A DNA stretch of 64,000 nt from Paramesorhizobium deserti (GCF_001558695.1 NZ_LNTU01000012.1:496001-560000); one strand, 5' to 3'. Shown: positions 23,287 through 34,256, numbered from the stretch's first letter. Program-made: numbers and translations. The notes: generated from the letters alone by a model not told the origin.

Positions 23287-23676
23287 TTAGACGCGGCGCT
23301 TCTTGCGCGGGCGGCAACCATTGTGCGGGATCGGCGTCACGTCACGGATCGAGGTGATCATGAAGCCGGCCGCCTGCAGCGCGCGAAGCGCGGATTCACG
23401 GCCGGAACCCGGACCGCAAACCTCGACCTCAAGCGAACGCATGCCATGCTCCTGCGCCTTCTTGGCGCAGTCTTCAGCGGCCATCTGGGCTGCGAACGGG
23501 GTCGACTTGCGCGAACCCTTGAAACCCTGAGCACCAGCGGACGACCAGGCAATCGCATTGCCCTGCGCGTCGGTGATGGTGATCATCGTGTTGTTGAACG
23601 TCGAATTAACGTGGGCAACGCCCGACGAAATATTCTTGCGCTCGCGACGGCGAACGCGGGTGGCTTCCTTGGCCAT
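23287..23676 (-). CDS. rpsK: 30S ribosomal protein S11
   Basis: 129 residues with [24 protein letters not shown] at the N-terminus (split here as seen), [17 protein letters not shown] in the centre and the basic C-terminus [14 protein letters not shown] that contacts mRNA and 16S rRNA on the platform. It is separated from rpsM by 143 bp containing an octamer-repeat hairpin, unusual inside this operon. Confidence 0.98.
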   Translation of the reverse strand: MAKEATRVRRRERKNISSGVAHVNSTFNNTMITITDAQGNAIAWSSAGAQGFKGSRKSTPFAAQMAAEDCAKKAQEHGMRSLEVEVCGPGSGRESALRALQAAGFMITSIRDVTPIPHNGCRPRKKRRV

Positions 23677-23727
23677 GGTAGTCCTTCCGTTGATCTCAAC
23701 GCCGCCGTAACGCCAGCGGCTACACCA

Positions 23728-23817
23728 GAGGGAATAGTGAGATAGGGAGTAGGGAATAGTGAGCAGAGGATTAAAACCCTACTGACTACTCCCTAACCCC
23801 TATTCCCTACTCACTCT
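23728..23817. repeat. Octamer-repeat hairpin, locus 1 (between rpsM and rpsK)
   Basis: The plus strand has a purine-rich arm built from GGGAATAG/GGGAGTAG-like units (23728-23763), then a spacer, then a pyrimidine-rich arm CTACTCCC/CTATTCCC (23777-23817), roughly its reverse complement. The same unit type occurs at 39113-39204 and 48905-49018. Confidence 0.8.
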
Positions 23818-23819
23818 AA

Positions 23820-24188
23820 TTACTTCTTCTTGCCGGCAATCGCCTTGGCCGGGCCCTTGCGGGTGCGCGCATTGGTATGCGTGCGCTGACCGCGAACGGG
23901 AAGCGAGCGGCGATGACGCAGGCCGCGATAGCAGCCAAGGTCCATCAGACGCTTGATGTTCATCGAAACTTCGCGACGAAGATCACCCTCGACCTGATAG
24001 TCGCGATCGATCGTCTCACGGATCTGAAGCACTTCAGCATCCGTCAACTGATTGACACGACGATCAGAAGGAATGCCGACCTTGTCGACGATTTCCTGAG
24101 CAAACTTCTGTCCGATCCCGTGAATGTACTGAAGCGCAATGATAACACGCTTGTTCGTCGGGATGTTGACGCCAGCAATACGAGCCAC
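23820..24188 (-). CDS. rpsM: 30S ribosomal protein S13
   Basis: 122 residues starting [20 protein letters not shown], with the helix-hairpin-helix region and the basic C-terminal tail ([24 protein letters not shown], split motif [10 protein letters not shown]) that reaches the decoding centre. It follows adk after a 312-bp gap, so the alpha-operon genes from here on may also have their own promoter. Confidence 0.98.
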   Translation of the reverse strand: MARIAGVNIPTNKRVIIALQYIHGIGQKFAQEIVDKVGIPSDRRVNQLTDAEVLQIRETIDRDYQVEGDLRREVSMNIKRLMDLGCYRGLRHRRSLPVRGQRTHTNARTRKGPAKAIAGKKK

Positions 24189-24500
24189 GCCTATTCTCCT
24201 TAATGTTGCCGCTGTCCTGTCCGGACGCTCACTACCTTAATTTCATCGCAAGTCCGGACGGAAAACCGCTTCACACTTTTCCTGGACCTGCTCCTGACCC
24301 GGACAACACAAAAATGCCCGGTATCGGCTCTTGTCGTTTCGCCGGCACCGACCATTCAAAACTAAACGAATTGGTGCTGTCTTTGGCGGAATCGCCGGGA
24401 AAAGTCAACTCCCCGGGCGTTTCTTTTTAAATACCGTCCTGATCACTTTGCTTTCGTCGCATTTATCCGACGCCAAGCTTTCCGCTTGGCTGCAAAATGC
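24189..24500. other. Intergenic region between adk and rpsM
   Basis: 312 bp on the path of the ribosomal operon. Next to the adk stop is a hairpin (24472-24490). On the minus strand, TTGACT near 24404-24409 could be a -35 element for rpsM but no good -10 lies 17 bp on. A CGCCGGG/CCCGGGCG pair with a T-rich run near 24391-24429 could form another hairpin. No gene is seen. Confidence 0.45.
24472..24490 (-). terminator. Possible weak terminator or processing hairpin after adk
   Basis: A perfect 7-bp stem GCCAAGC/GCTTGGC with a 5-nt loop, 10 bp after the adk stop. No T tract follows on the minus strand, so a role in mRNA processing or partial termination is as likely. Confidence 0.35.
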
Positions 24501-25085
24501 TCAGGCCGGTATCAGTATTCTCTCTATCTCGGCGGTCACGGCATCGACGTTTTCCATGCCGTTAACCACCCTCAATTCACCGGTACCGGCATAATATTCC
24601 GACAGCGGCGCCGTCTTCTCCCGGTACTCCACCAGACGCTTGCGGAAGGCTTCCGGATTATCGTCGGAGCGAACCTGGCCGCCGGATGCGGTCGTTTCCG
24701 CGACACGGTTCTCCATGCGCCGCACCAGGGCCGCTTCATCGACCTTGAGTTCGATCACCGCGTCGAGGCGCAGCCCCTTGTCCTTCAGCATCTGCCCCAG
24801 GGCCTTGGCCTGGGGGACGGTGCGGGGATAGCCGTCGAGAATGAAACCCCTTGCGCAATCCGGCTCGTCGATCCTGTCCGAGACGATCTGGTTGACGATC
24901 TCGTCGGAAACCAGTTGCCCGGCATCCATCACAGCCTTGGCGCGCTTGCCGACCTCGGTCGCCTGAGCGACGGCGGCGCGAAGCATGTCGCCGGTGGAGA
25001 GCTGGGGTATGCCGTGCTTATGTGCCAGAAGCTTGGCCTGCGTCCCCTTCCCCGCTCCTGGAGGTCCAAGAAGAATCAGTCTCAT
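24501..25085 (-). CDS. adk: Adenylate kinase (short form)
   Basis: 194 residues; interconverts ATP + AMP and 2 ADP. The P-loop is [16 protein letters not shown]; the NMP-binding segment [12 protein letters not shown] and [10 protein letters not shown] are present. The lid is short, without the four-Cys zinc module, as in many alphaproteobacteria. The ATG at 25085 overlaps the secY stop by 4 bp (ATGA), so translation is coupled. Confidence 0.97.
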   Translation of the reverse strand: MRLILLGPPGAGKGTQAKLLAHKHGIPQLSTGDMLRAAVAQATEVGKRAKAVMDAGQLVSDEIVNQIVSDRIDEPDCARGFILDGYPRTVPQAKALGQMLKDKGLRLDAVIELKVDEAALVRRMENRVAETTASGGQVRSDDNPEAFRKRLVEYREKTAPLSEYYAGTGELRVVNGMENVDAVTAEIERILIPA

Positions 25086-26422
25086 TTGCTGCGCTTTCCT
25101 CCCCGAAGCTTCGATTTCTTGATAAGCCCCTCATATTGATGGGCAATCAGATGTCCCTGTACCTGCGCGACCGTATCGAGCGTCACGCTGACCACGATGA
25201 GCAATGAGGTGCCGCCGAGATAGAAGGGAACACCTGTTGCCGAAATCAGAAACTCGGGCAGGAGGCAGACCAGCACGATATAGATGGCGCCGACGACCGT
25301 GATACGCGTCAGCACGTAATCGATATATTCCGCAGTCCTCTCGCCGGGACGAATGCCTGGAATGAAGCCCGAATGCTTTTTGAGCTGATCCGCCGTATCC
25401 TTCGGGTTGAAGACGATCGCGGTGTAGAAGAAGCAGAAGAAAGCTATCAGCGCCGCATAAAGGAACATATAGATCGGCTGTCCATGGCCAAGCGCCGCCA
25501 GGATGGTGGTCGCCCAGCCGGGCAGATCCTGCGTGTTGGCAAAGCCTGCGGCGGTCGCCGGCAACAGGAGCAGCGACGAGGCGAAGATCGGCGGAATGAC
25601 GCCGGCCGTGTTGAGCTTCAGCGGCAGATGCGAGGTATCGCCCTGGAACATGCGGTTGCCGACCTGACGCTTGGGATACTGGATCAGTAGCCTGCGCTGC
25701 GCACGCTCGACGAAGACGATCACGGCGATCAGCACGATCGCCAGGATGATGATACCGAGGATCAGCCCAGTGGAAAGCGCGCCCGTGCGGCCCAGTTCCA
25801 GCGTGCCGGAAATGGCGTGCGGCAGGTTGGCGACGATGCCGGCGAAGATGATCAGCGAAATGCCGTTGCCGATGCCGCGCGCGGTGATCTGCTCGCCGAG
25901 CCACATCAGGAACATCGTGCCGCCGACGAGCGTGATGACCGTCGAGATACGGAAGAACAATCCCGGATCCGTGACGATGCCATTGCCCGATTCGAGCCCG
26001 GCAGCAATGGCGTAGGCCTGCACCGTCGCCAACAGAACCGTGCCGTAGCGCGTATACTGGTTGATGACCTTGCGGCCCTGCTCGCCTTCCTTCTTCAACT
26101 GCTCAAGCGAAGGCACGACCGAGGTCATGAGCTGCACGATGATCGAAGCGGAAATATAAGGCATGATGCCGAGCGCGAAGATGGCCATACGGCCGACCGC
26201 GCCACCGGCGAACATGTTGAAAAGGCCGAGGACGCCCTGGCTATGCTGCTGGAATGCCTGGGCCAGCGCATCGGGATTGATTCCGGGAAGCGGGATATAG
26301 GTACCGAACCGGTAGACGAGCAGCGCACCCAGGGTGAACCAGATCCGTCTTTTCAGCTCTTCGGCTTTTGAAAAAGCCGAGAAATTCAGATTGGATGCAA
26401 GCTGTTCTGCAGCCGATGCCAT
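25082..26422 (-). CDS. secY: Protein translocase subunit SecY
   Basis: 446-residue channel subunit of the Sec translocon with ten hydrophobic helices. Characteristic are the first-helix region [11 protein letters not shown] ([17 protein letters not shown]), [16 protein letters not shown], and the cytoplasmic loop [15 protein letters not shown]. The ATG at 26422 ([17 protein letters not shown]) has GGAG upstream; the frame is open 25 codons further without similarity. A 270-bp gap with an inverted repeat separates it from rplO. Confidence 0.97.
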   Translation of the reverse strand: MASAAEQLASNLNFSAFSKAEELKRRIWFTLGALLVYRFGTYIPLPGINPDALAQAFQQHSQGVLGLFNMFAGGAVGRMAIFALGIMPYISASIIVQLMTSVVPSLEQLKKEGEQGRKVINQYTRYGTVLLATVQAYAIAAGLESGNGIVTDPGLFFRISTVITLVGGTMFLMWLGEQITARGIGNGISLIIFAGIVANLPHAISGTLELGRTGALSTGLILGIIILAIVLIAVIVFVERAQRRLLIQYPKRQVGNRMFQGDTSHLPLKLNTAGVIPPIFASSLLLLPATAAGFANTQDLPGWATTILAALGHGQPIYMFLYAALIAFFCFFYTAIVFNPKDTADQLKKHSGFIPGIRPGERTAEYIDYVLTRITVVGAIYIVLVCLLPEFLISATGVPFYLGGTSLLIVVSVTLDTVAQVQGHLIAHQYEGLIKKSKLRGGKRSK

Positions 26423-26507
26423 GGAAAATCTCCGGTCTGTCCCCCGCCAACATGTGGCGGTCCTACCCCAGATATGCGCAAAGGCGCAAAGGTACAAGCG
26501 CGGCTAA

Positions 26508-26575
26508 TGGTCCCGTTCCGATATTTGCCCCTGCTGCCGTCGACAGATCAGCAAATATCGGAATGAAAGGGACCA
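26508..26575. repeat. Inverted repeat between rplO and secY
   Basis: Two nested perfect arms: outer TGGTCCC/GGGACCA and inner TTCCGATATTTGC/GCAAATATCGGAA (13 bp), with a 22-nt loop. It lies in the 270-bp rplO-secY gap. The transcript would form a long hairpin, possibly a processing or attenuation site for secY-adk. Confidence 0.75.
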
Positions 26576-26692
26576 CCAATCACTGCGTGCGACTGGTGGA
26601 GCTTTCGAGTTGACCATCTGAACGCACGTGACAGTCACGGTTCCAGACGTCAACGTCGCTCCACCAGAAGACGGCCGCTATCAGCCCTGTGC

Positions 26693-27169
26693 TTATTCGG
26701 CAGCGGCGGCAGCTTCCGGCAATTTCACCGAGCCACCTGCTTTCTCGATTTTCTCGATGGCGGCTTTCGATGCGCCGGCCACTTCGAAGCTCACCTTAGC
26801 GGTGATCTCGCCATCGGCGAGCAGGCGAACACCATCCTTGGGACGGCGGATCACGCCAGCGGCCTTGAGGGCCTCGGCGGTGATGGCCTGCTTGGCGTCG
26901 AGCTTGCCGGCATCGATGGCCTGCTGGACGCGGCCGACTGACACGACATTGTAGCTCTTGGCGAAGATATTGGTAAAGCCGCGCTTCGGCAGGCGACGAT
27001 AGATCGGCATCTGGCCGCCTTCGAAGCCGTTGATCGAGACGCCCGAGCGGGACTTCTGACCCTTCACGCCACGTCCGCCGGTCTTGCCCGAACCCGAACC
27101 AATACCGCGGGCGACGCGCTTGCGAGCCTTGGCGGCGCCAGGCTTTTCACGCAGATCGTTGAGTTTCAT
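26693..27169 (-). CDS. rplO: 50S ribosomal protein L15
   Basis: 158 residues starting [20 protein letters not shown], with the Gly-rich [24 protein letters not shown]-type region (seen as [18 protein letters not shown]) and [17 protein letters not shown]. The C-terminus ends in an Ala/Glu tail. 20 bp after rpmD; the 270-bp gap to secY follows. Confidence 0.98.
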   Translation of the reverse strand: MKLNDLREKPGAAKARKRVARGIGSGSGKTGGRGVKGQKSRSGVSINGFEGGQMPIYRRLPKRGFTNIFAKSYNVVSVGRVQQAIDAGKLDAKQAITAEALKAAGVIRRPKDGVRLLADGEITAKVSFEVAGASKAAIEKIEKAGGSVKLPEAAAAAE

Positions 27170-27189
27170 CTTTTCAATCTCCCGCGTTA

Positions 27190-27390
27190 TCAGGCCTCGT
27201 CCACGATGCGGACGAGGTGCTGAACCTTGGCGATCATGCCGCGAACTGCCGGCGTATCTTCCAGCGTCGAGCGGCGGTGCATTTTGTTAAGACCCAGACC
27301 GATCAGCGTTGCACGCTGCTCAGCCGGACGACGGATGGGGCTGCCGGTCTGTTCGACCGTGACCGTCTTGCCCTTCTTCTTCTCAGCCAT
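27190..27390 (-). CDS. rpmD: 50S ribosomal protein L30
   Basis: 66 residues from ATG 27390 ([20 protein letters not shown]), ending [15 protein letters not shown], the typical L30 C-terminus. A GTG one codon upstream is possible but unneeded. It lies 50 bp after rpsE and 20 bp before rplO. Confidence 0.97.
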   Translation of the reverse strand: MAEKKKGKTVTVEQTGSPIRRPAEQRATLIGLGLNKMHRRSTLEDTPAVRGMIAKVQHLVRIVDEA

Positions 27391-27440
27391 CACTCATATT
27401 CCTTGTCTTCGACAGGCCCACGGGCCCGCGCCAGCGTCGG

Positions 27441-28001
27441 CTATTCTTCGGCGCCGACCACATCACGGCGGCGAGCCTGAAGGGTCGAATACTTGATGCC
27501 ACGCTGTGCGGCGATATCCTTCGGGTGCATCTGATGCTTCAGCGCATCGAACGTCGCCCGAACCATGTTGTAGGGGTTGGACGAGCCGAGCGACTTGGCA
27601 ACGACGTCCTGCATGCCGAGCGTCTCGAAGACGGCGCGCATCGGACCACCGGCGATGATGCCGGTACCGGCAGCGGCGGCGCGCAGCAGAACCTTGCCGG
27701 CGCCATGACGGCCTTCGACGTCATGATGAAGCGTGCGGCCCGAACGCAGCGGGACGAAGATGAGGTCGCGCTTGGCAGCCTCGGTCGCCTTGCGGATCGC
27801 CTCCGGTACTTCGCGTGCCTTGCCGTGACCGAAGCCTACGCGGCCCTTCTGATCGCCAACCACGACGAGTGCGGCGAAACCGAAGCGCCGGCCGCCCTTG
27901 ACGACCTTGGCGACACGGTTGATGTGGACGAGCTTGTCGACGAATTCGCTATCGCGCTCGTCCCGACCGCGATCATCGCGGCTACGTTCTCTCTGTGCCA
28001 T
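27441..28001 (-). CDS. rpsE: 30S ribosomal protein S5
   Basis: 186 residues. A charged N-terminal extension ([20 protein letters not shown]) precedes the S5 double-stranded-RNA-binding fold ([19 protein letters not shown]) and the C-terminal domain with [15 protein letters not shown]. It contributes to decoding accuracy with S4 and S12. 81 bp after rplR. Confidence 0.98.
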   Translation of the reverse strand: MAQRERSRDDRGRDERDSEFVDKLVHINRVAKVVKGGRRFGFAALVVVGDQKGRVGFGHGKAREVPEAIRKATEAAKRDLIFVPLRSGRTLHHDVEGRHGAGKVLLRAAAAGTGIIAGGPMRAVFETLGMQDVVAKSLGSSNPYNMVRATFDALKHQMHPKDIAAQRGIKYSTLQARRRDVVGAEE

Positions 28002-28082
28002 ATCCTAGTTCCTTTTTCTTTTCCGGAAGCACACATTTAAAGTTAGAGAGTCACTTTGAAGGTAACACCCTGGCTAATTTTT

Positions 28083-28445
28083 TTAGAAGCTCAGACCGGC
28101 CTCACGAGCGGCCTCGGCCAAGGCCTTGACACGGCCGTGGAAAATGAACGGGCCACGGTCGAACACGACTTCCTTCACGCCGGCCTTGACGGCGCGTTCC
28201 GCGACAAGCTTGCCGACAGCGGCGGCGGCACCCGTGTCCGCACCGGTCTTGAGCATGCCCTTCAGCTCGCCATCGAGTGACGAGGCGGCTGCGATCGTGA
28301 CACCACGCACATCGTCGATGATCTGTGCGTAGATATTCTTCGAAGAGCGATGCACGCTGAGCCGCGGACGGCCGTTGGCGACCGCCTTGATCTGACGGCG
28401 AACGCGTGATGCGCGACGCTGAATGGTTTCTTTCGGCGATGCCAT
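28083..28445 (-). CDS. rplR: 50S ribosomal protein L18
   Basis: 120 residues starting [20 protein letters not shown], with [18 protein letters not shown] and [24 protein letters not shown] at the end. It binds 5S rRNA together with L5 and L25. 12 bp after rplF. Confidence 0.98.
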   Translation of the reverse strand: MASPKETIQRRASRVRRQIKAVANGRPRLSVHRSSKNIYAQIIDDVRGVTIAAASSLDGELKGMLKTGADTGAAAAVGKLVAERAVKAGVKEVVFDRGPFIFHGRVKALAEAAREAGLSF

Positions 28446-28457
28446 GACGCGGGTTCC

Positions 28458-28991
28458 TTACTTCTTCTTGCCTTCTTTGCGGACGATCTTCTCGCCAGCA
28501 TATTTCACGCCCTTGCCCTTGTAGGGCTCGGGTCCGCGATATTCGCGGATCTCAGCCGCGACCTGGCCGACCTGCTGCTTATCGATGCCACTGACAACGA
28601 TTTCAGTCGGCTTCGGCACGGCAACCGTGATTCCGGCCGGAACCTCATAGATCACCTCGTGGCTGAAGCCCAGCGAAAGCTGCAGGTTCTTGCCCTGCAT
28701 CGCCGCGCGATAACCGACACCGTTGATCTCGAGCTTCTTTTCGAAGCCATCCTTCACGCCGTTGAAGATGTTGGCGATCATCGTGCGGGACATGCCCCAC
28801 TTCGAGCGCGCATCCTTCGACTGGTCGCGCGGATCGACATGAACCGCGTTATCTTCCAGCTTCACCAGCACTTCATCGTTGACGACGAACGAAAGCTCGC
28901 CCTTCGCGCCCTTCGCCTTGACGGTCTGACCATCGACGGTGGCGGTCACGCCTGCCGGGACCGGCACGGGTTTTTTACCGATACGAGACAT
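28458..28991 (-). CDS. rplF: 50S ribosomal protein L6
   Basis: 177 residues starting [15 protein letters not shown], two homologous L6 folds, and the C-terminal [20 protein letters not shown] characteristic of L6. It sits near the factor-binding site of the 50S subunit. 39 bp after rpsH. Confidence 0.98.
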   Translation of the reverse strand: MSRIGKKPVPVPAGVTATVDGQTVKAKGAKGELSFVVNDEVLVKLEDNAVHVDPRDQSKDARSKWGMSRTMIANIFNGVKDGFEKKLEINGVGYRAAMQGKNLQLSLGFSHEVIYEVPAGITVAVPKPTEIVVSGIDKQQVGQVAAEIREYRGPEPYKGKGVKYAGEKIVRKEGKKK

Positions 28992-29030
28992 TTTTATACC
29001 TGTCCGTTTATCTGTGTACTGTCTACCGAA

Positions 29031-29429
29031 TTAGAAAATACGGCAGAGCAGCTCACCACCAACGTTCTGTTCGCGGGCCTCGTGATCCGCCATCACGCCC
29101 TTCGGCGTCGACAGGATCGAGATACCAAGACCATTTGCGACCTGCGGAATAGACTTGACCGACACATAAACGCGGCGGCCAGGCTTCGAAACGCGGGTGA
29201 TCTCGCGGATCACCGGAGCGCCTTCGTAATATTTCAGCTCGATTTCTATCTCGGCCTTGCCGTTTTCAAACTCGGTCTGGCTGTAGCCGCGGATATAACC
29301 TTCGGACTGAAGCACATCGAGAACGCGGGCGCGAAGCTTGGAGGCAGGGGTGGAAACCTTGCTCTTCTTGCGGCCGATCGCGTTGCGGATGCGGGTCAGC
29401 ATATCGCCGAGAGGATCTGACATAGACAT
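29031..29429 (-). CDS. rpsH: 30S ribosomal protein S8
   Basis: 132 residues starting [20 protein letters not shown]. The C-terminal domain has [21 protein letters not shown]8 binds helix 21 of 16S rRNA and in enteric bacteria represses the spc operon; no such site was identified here. The first of two close ATGs was taken because GGGAGAAG is 8 nt upstream. Confidence 0.97.
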   Translation of the reverse strand: MSMSDPLGDMLTRIRNAIGRKKSKVSTPASKLRARVLDVLQSEGYIRGYSQTEFENGKAEIEIELKYYEGAPVIREITRVSKPGRRVYVSVKSIPQVANGLGISILSTPKGVMADHEAREQNVGGELLCRIF

Positions 29430-29441
29430 GGGGCTTCTCCC

Positions 29442-29747
29442 TTACCAGCTCGACTTGACCACGCCCGGAACCTGGCCGAGCGAACCCAGCTGGCGGAGCG
29501 CGATACGCGACATTTTGAGCTTGCGGTAGAAACCGCGCGGACGACCCGAAACCTCGCAACGATTGCGGATACGGACCTTTGCAGAATTACGCGGCATTTC
29601 AGCAAGCTGGATGGTCGCGCGGAAACGCTCGTCCAACGGAAGGGCCTGGTCCATAACGACCGCCTTCAACCGTGCACGCTTTGCAGCGTAACGCTTAACC
29701 AACTGCACGCGGCGCTTGTTCTTTTCGACTGCGCTAGTCTTGGCCAT
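29442..29747 (-). CDS. rpsN: 30S ribosomal protein S14 (zinc-free form)
   Basis: 101 residues from ATG 29747 ([20 protein letters not shown]), ending [18 protein letters not shown]. It has the long form without the CXXC zinc pairs. The frame is open well upstream but only as a shadow of rplE. 25 bp after rplE. Confidence 0.98.
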   Translation of the reverse strand: MAKTSAVEKNKRRVQLVKRYAAKRARLKAVVMDQALPLDERFRATIQLAEMPRNSAKVRIRNRCEVSGRPRGFYRKLKMSRIALRQLGSLGQVPGVVKSSW

Positions 29748-29772
29748 TTCAATTACCTCGCTACGCTTGTCG

Positions 29773-30330
29773 TTACTGCCGGAACGGGAAGTTGAAAGCA
29801 CGGAGCAATGCCCGCGCCTCATCATCCGTCTTGGCGGTCGTGCAAACGATGATATCCATGCCCCAGATCTGATCGACCTTGTCGTAGTTGATCTCCGGGA
29901 ACACGATGTGCTCCTTGATACCCATGGCGAAATTGCCACGGCCGTCAAAGCTCTTCGGGTTCAGGCCGCGGAAGTCACGAACGCGCGGCAGCGCGATGGT
30001 GATCAGCCGGTCCAGGAACTCGTACATACGATCCTTACGGAGCGTAACCTTGGCGCCGAGCGGCATATTCTCACGGACCTTGAAGGTCGCGATGGAATTG
30101 CGCGCGTGCGTAATCACCGGCTTCTGGCCGGCGATGAGCGCGAGATCATCGGCGGCGATCGTCGGCTTCTTGGAATCGCCCGTCGCTTCGCCGACACCCA
30201 TGTTGAGCACGACCTTGTCGACGCGCGGGATCTGCATCTCGTTTTCGTATTTGAACTGCTCGAGAAGCGCCTTGCGGACAACGTCCTGGTAATGCTTCTT
30301 CAAGCGCGGTTCGATCTTTGCATCAGCCAT
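29773..30330 (-). CDS. rplE: 50S ribosomal protein L5
   Basis: 185 residues. Typical segments are [40 protein letters not shown] and [19 protein letters not shown]. It binds 5S rRNA and contacts P-site tRNA. Its start overlaps the rplX end by 8 bp, implying coupled translation. Confidence 0.98.
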   Translation of the reverse strand: MADAKIEPRLKKHYQDVVRKALLEQFKYENEMQIPRVDKVVLNMGVGEATGDSKKPTIAADDLALIAGQKPVITHARNSIATFKVRENMPLGAKVTLRKDRMYEFLDRLITIALPRVRDFRGLNPKSFDGRGNFAMGIKEHIVFPEINYDKVDQIWGMDIIVCTTAKTDDEARALLRAFNFPFRQ

Positions 30331-30637
30331 CGATCAGCTCTCCAGAACGTTTTGCCACACGCACCTTCTTGCCGTCCTTCTCGATGCGGAAGCCGACGCG
30401 GGTCGGCTTGCCATCCTTGGGATCGGCAACGGCCAGATTGGACAGATGGATGGGGGCTTCCTTGGAAATGATGCCCGCTTCCTGCGTCTGGGTCTGGCGC
30501 TGGTGGCGCTTCACTACATTGATGCCGCGAACGACGGCTTTGTCTTCCTTGGGCGCAACGCTGAGCACTTCGCCCGTGCGACCCTTGTCCTTGCCGGCCA
30601 AAACGACGACCTTGTCGCCTTTGCGAATCTTTTGCAT
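30323..30637 (-). CDS. rplX: 50S ribosomal protein L24
   Basis: 104 residues starting [20 protein letters not shown], the KOW motif of L24, an early 50S assembly protein. Overlaps rplE by 8 bp; 12 bp after rplN. Confidence 0.98.
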   Translation of the reverse strand: MQKIRKGDKVVVLAGKDKGRTGEVLSVAPKEDKAVVRGINVVKRHQRQTQTQEAGIISKEAPIHLSNLAVADPKDGKPTRVGFRIEKDGKKVRVAKRSGELIDG

Positions 30638-30649
30638 CGTCTTGCTCCC

Positions 30650-31018
30650 TTACAGAACTTCCGGAGCCAGCGAGATGATCTTCATGTGGTTCTTGGCGCG
30701 CAGCTCGCGCGGAACCGGTCCGAAGATACGGGTGCCGATGGGCTCTTTCTTGTTATCGATCAAAACGGCAGCGTTCTTGTCGAACCGGATAACACTGCCA
30801 TCGGCGCGACGGATGTCCTTGGCGGTGCGCACGACAACCGCCTTCATCACGTCACCCTTCTTCACGCGGCCGCGCGGAATGGCTTCCTTGATCGAAACGA
30901 CAATGATGTCGCCGACGGAAGCATATTTCCGCTTCGAACCGCCCAGCACCTTGATGCACATGACACGACGGGCGCCGGAATTATCCGCGACGTCGAGGTT
31001 TGTTTGCATCTGAATCAT
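30650..31018 (-). CDS. rplN: 50S ribosomal protein L14
   Basis: 122 residues starting [20 protein letters not shown] and ending [12 protein letters not shown], an end-to-end match to the L14 pattern. It lies at the subunit interface. A 68-bp gap separates it from rpsQ. Confidence 0.98.
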   Translation of the reverse strand: MIQMQTNLDVADNSGARRVMCIKVLGGSKRKYASVGDIIVVSIKEAIPRGRVKKGDVMKAVVVRTAKDIRRADGSVIRFDKNAAVLIDNKKEPIGTRIFGPVPRELRAKNHMKIISLAPEVL

Positions 31019-31086
31019 GACTGGCCGCCTTCTTTTCGTTCAGCCGGGTCAGGCGTTATCGCCCTGCCCTCGATTGCTGTTGTTTG

Positions 31087-31329
31087 TTAGCCCGCCGAAC
31101 CGTCGGTTAAGACGACCCAGCACTTGTCCTTCGAAATCGGCTTCGATTCCTCGATGGAAACGATATCGCCGACCTTGAACTGATTGTTCTCATCATGCGC
31201 CTTGTACTTCTTGGTCTGGCGCACGGTCTTCTGGAGAAGCGGATGCGAATAGCGCCGCTCGACCTTGACCACGATGGTCTTGTCGTTCTTGTCGCTGACG
31301 ACAACGCCCTGCAGAATGCGTTTAGGCAT
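31087..31329 (-). CDS. rpsQ: 30S ribosomal protein S17
   Basis: 80 residues from ATG 31329 ([20 protein letters not shown]), an OB fold with [18 protein letters not shown]. The upstream open frame overlaps rpmC and is not used. 13 bp after rpmC. Confidence 0.97.
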   Translation of the reverse strand: MPKRILQGVVVSDKNDKTIVVKVERRYSHPLLQKTVRQTKKYKAHDENNQFKVGDIVSIEESKPISKDKCWVVLTDGSAG

Positions 31330-31342
31330 GATATTCTTTTCC

Positions 31343-31543
31343 TTATGCCTTGCTTTCGGCCGCCTTCTGGCGGGCGATAGTCTTGATACGTGCGATATCC
31401 CGGCGGATCTGCTTGACACGCGCGGTCTTCTCGAGCTGGCCGGTCGCCTTCTGGAAGCGCAGATTGAACTGCTCTTTCTTCAGCTTTGCCAGTTCGTCAT
31501 TCATCTGATCGAGGCTCTGCGCCCGAACTTCTGCGGCTTTCAT
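31343..31543 (-). CDS. rpmC: 50S ribosomal protein L29
   Basis: 66 residues, two-helix protein starting [20 protein letters not shown] with [18 protein letters not shown] and [14 protein letters not shown]. It lies at the peptide exit and helps bind trigger factor and SRP. 11 bp after rplP. Confidence 0.97.
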   Translation of the reverse strand: MKAAEVRAQSLDQMNDELAKLKKEQFNLRFQKATGQLEKTARVKQIRRDIARIKTIARQKAAESKA

Positions 31544-31554
31544 GGCTGCCTCTC

Positions 31555-31968
31555 TTATTCTGCGATGCGCTGGATGAAACGCGTCTTGATCGGAAGCTTC
31601 GCGGCTCCGAGTCGAAGCGCTTCGCGTGCCACATCTTCCGGTACGCCGTCAAGCTCGAACATGACGCGGCCTGGAGCAACGCGTGCTGCCCAATAATCCA
31701 CGCCACCCTTACCTTTACCCATGCGGACTTCGGTCGGCTTCGAGGTGACCGGCACATCCGGGAAGATACGGATCCACACGCGGCCCGCACGCTTCATGTG
31801 ACGGGTGATCGCGCGACGAGCCGCCTCGATCTGACGTGCGGTAACGCGCTCCGGCTCCAAAGCCTTCAATCCGAAAGCACCGAAATTGAGCTCCGTACCG
31901 CCCTTCGACGCGCCGTGAATACGGCCCTTGAACTGCTTGCGGAACTTTGTGCGCTTAGGCTGCAACAT
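31555..31968 (-). CDS. rplP: 50S ribosomal protein L16
   Basis: 137 residues starting [19 protein letters not shown], with [20 protein letters not shown] and [19 protein letters not shown] near the A-site tRNA elbow. 38 bp after rpsC. Confidence 0.98.
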   Translation of the reverse strand: MLQPKRTKFRKQFKGRIHGASKGGTELNFGAFGLKALEPERVTARQIEAARRAITRHMKRAGRVWIRIFPDVPVTSKPTEVRMGKGKGGVDYWAARVAPGRVMFELDGVPEDVAREALRLGAAKLPIKTRFIQRIAE

Positions 31969-32006
31969 TGTTCTCTACTCCAAAATTCTTGACCGCAACC
32001 GACCAA

Positions 32007-32717
32007 TCAGGCGTTTTCGCGCCGGCGGTTCGATGAATGGCCCTGGGCCTCGCCCTCGACGGAGCGACGCTCGGAAGCCATCGGATCGTGCTCAAGGATC
32101 TCGCCCTTGAACACCCAGACCTTGACACCGCAGATGCCGTAGGCGGTCTGTGCTTCGGCCGTTCCGTAATCGATGTCGGCGCGCAGCGTATGTAGCGGAA
32201 CGCGACCTTCGCGATACCATTCCATACGCGCGATTTCAGCGCCGCCGAGACGGCCCGAGCAGTTGATACGGATGCCCTCGGCGCCGAGACGCATGGCCGA
32301 CTGCACGGCGCGCTTCATGGCGCGACGGAATGCCACACGGCGTTCCAGCTGCTGGGCGATCGACTGGGCGACCAGGGTCGCGTCGATTTCCGGCTTACGC
32401 ACTTCGACGATGTTGAGCGCGGCTTCCGAATTGGTCATCTCGGAAAGCTTGCGACGCAGCTTCTCGATGTCCGCGCCCTTCTTGCCGATGATCAGGCCCG
32501 GACGAGCCGAGTGGATCGTCACGCGGCACTTCTTGTGCGGACGCTCGATCACGACCTTGGAGATCGCGGCCTGCTTCAGCTCGTCCATCAGATACTGACG
32601 GATCTTCAGATCTTCGTGCAGCAGCTTGCCGTATTCGCCGGTGTTCGCGTACCAACGCGAATCCCAGGTGCGATTGATGCCGAGGCGGAAGCCGATCGGA
32701 TTAATCTTCTGGCCCAT
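32007..32717 (-). CDS. rpsC: 30S ribosomal protein S3
   Basis: 236 residues starting [20 protein letters not shown]. The KH domain has the [12 protein letters not shown] loop; the C-terminal domain contains [26 protein letters not shown] (shown by [13 protein letters not shown]) and [21 protein letters not shown] basic tail ends RRRENA. It helps form the mRNA entry channel. Its ATG shares one base with the rplV stop. Confidence 0.98.
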   Translation of the reverse strand: MGQKINPIGFRLGINRTWDSRWYANTGEYGKLLHEDLKIRQYLMDELKQAAISKVVIERPHKKCRVTIHSARPGLIIGKKGADIEKLRRKLSEMTNSEAALNIVEVRKPEIDATLVAQSIAQQLERRVAFRRAMKRAVQSAMRLGAEGIRINCSGRLGGAEIARMEWYREGRVPLHTLRADIDYGTAEAQTAYGICGVKVWVFKGEILEHDPMASERRSVEGEAQGHSSNRRRENA

Positions 32718-33106
32718 TATGCGGCCTCCCCTTTTTCCGCGACTTCGCGGACAACGATGGTGAGATGCGAGAAAGGCTTCTCGATCCGGCTCGCGCGGCC
32801 GCGGCCACGGACGTGGAAGCGCTTCATCACGATCGACTTGCCGACATAGGCTTCCGCGACGATCAGCGCATCGACATCGAGGTCGTGGTTGTTTTCCGCG
32901 TTGGCGATCGCAGATTCGAGCGTCTTCTTCACCGTGCCGGCGATCCGCTTGCGCGAGAACGTCAGATCGGCCAGTGCCGCACTCACCTTCTTGCCGCGGA
33001 TCAAGCTCGCCACCAGGTTGAGCTTCTGCGGGCTGACGCGGATCGTGCGGGCGACGGCTTTCGCCTCGTTATCCTTAAGCTGGCGCGGAGCCTTAGCCTT
33101 GCCCAT
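32717..33106 (-). CDS. rplV: 50S ribosomal protein L22
   Basis: 129 residues. [20 protein letters not shown] and the extended loop with [21 protein letters not shown] (split as seen) lining the exit tunnel identify L22. One-base overlap with rpsC and a 2-bp gap from rpsS. Confidence 0.98.
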   Translation of the reverse strand: MGKAKAPRQLKDNEAKAVARTIRVSPQKLNLVASLIRGKKVSAALADLTFSRKRIAGTVKKTLESAIANAENNHDLDVDALIVAEAYVGKSIVMKRFHVRGRGRASRIEKPFSHLTIVVREVAEKGEAA

Positions 33107-33108
33107 CG

Positions 33109-33387
33109 TTACTTCCTCTTCGCCTTCTTGTCCGCACCGTGACCGTAATAGGTCCGGGTCGGCGCGAATTCACCGAACTTGTGTCCGACCATTTCCTCGG
33201 ACACCGAAACCGGCACATGCTTGTTGCCGTTATAAACGCCAAAGGTTAGGCCGACGAACTGCGGCAGGATCGTGGAGCGACGGCTCCAGATCTTGATGAC
33301 CTCATTGCGACCGCCTTCGCGTACCTTCTCAGCCTTCTTGAGAAGATAGCCGTCAATGAACGGTCCTTTCCAAACTGAACGAGCCAC
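33109..33387 (-). CDS. rpsS: 30S ribosomal protein S19
   Basis: 92 residues starting [20 protein letters not shown], with [20 protein letters not shown] and [20 protein letters not shown]. It sits in the 30S head near the A-site finger. 15 bp after rplB. Confidence 0.98.
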   Translation of the reverse strand: MARSVWKGPFIDGYLLKKAEKVREGGRNEVIKIWSRRSTILPQFVGLTFGVYNGNKHVPVSVSEEMVGHKFGEFAPTRTYYGHGADKKAKRK

Positions 33388-33402
33388 TTCAGACTTCCTC
33401 TC

Positions 33403-34236
33403 TTACTTCTTGCGCTGATGGCGCGAACGCATGATGAACTTGTCCGTCGCCTTGTTGGAGCGCGTCTTCTTGCCCTTCGTGGGCTTGCCCCACGGAGAAA
33501 CAGGATGGCGGCCACCGGAGGTGCGGCCTTCACCGCCGCCGTGCGGATGGTCGACCGGGTTCATGGCGACGCCGCGAACGCTCGGACGCTTGCCGAGCCA
33601 GATGCGGCGACCGGCCTTGCCGAGCGACACGTTGCCGTGGTCCGGGTTCGAAACCGCGCCGACCGTGGCGAAGCAGGAACCATGAACCAGACGCTGCTCG
33701 CCCGAGTTCAGGCGCAGGATCGCCATGCCCTGGTCGCGGCCCACGAGCTGTGCATAGGTGCCAGCGGAACGGGCGATCTGACCACCCTTGCCAGGCTTCA
33801 TCTCCACATTGTGGATGATGGTGCCGACAGGCATGGACGCAAGCGGCATCGCATTGCCGGGCTTCACGTCAACCGACTGACCGGCGATGACGGTGTCACC
33901 AACAGCAAGACGCTGCGGCGCCAGGATGTAGCTCAGCTCGCCATCCGCATAACGGATGAGTGCGATAAACGCCGTGCGGTTCGGATCGTACTCAAGACGC
34001 TCCACCGTCGCCGAAACGTCGTGCTTGCGACGCTTGAAATCGACGAAGCGATAGGTGCGCTTGTGACCGCCGCCCTGATAACGGGCGGTGATGCGGCCGT
34101 AATTGTTGCGTCCGCCCTTCTTCGTCAAGCCTTCGGTCAGAGACTTGACCGGCTTGCCCTTGTAGAGCTCGGAGCGATCCACGAGGACCAGCTGACGCTG
34201 GCCGGGCGTGGTGGGGTTAAAATGCTTGAGTGCCAT
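33403..34236 (-). CDS. rplB: 50S ribosomal protein L2
   Basis: 277 residues from ATG 34236 ([20 protein letters not shown]). The conserved histidine important for peptidyl transferase-centre structure is in [18 protein letters not shown]. An in-frame ATG eight codons upstream lacks family support. 20 bp after rplW. Confidence 0.98.
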   Translation of the reverse strand: MALKHFNPTTPGQRQLVLVDRSELYKGKPVKSLTEGLTKKGGRNNYGRITARYQGGGHKRTYRFVDFKRRKHDVSATVERLEYDPNRTAFIALIRYADGELSYILAPQRLAVGDTVIAGQSVDVKPGNAMPLASMPVGTIIHNVEMKPGKGGQIARSAGTYAQLVGRDQGMAILRLNSGEQRLVHGSCFATVGAVSNPDHGNVSLGKAGRRIWLGKRPSVRGVAMNPVDHPHGGGEGRTSGGRHPVSPWGKPTKGKKTRSNKATDKFIMRSRHQRKK

Positions 34237-34256
34237 TGTCTTTACTCCACGGCCTC

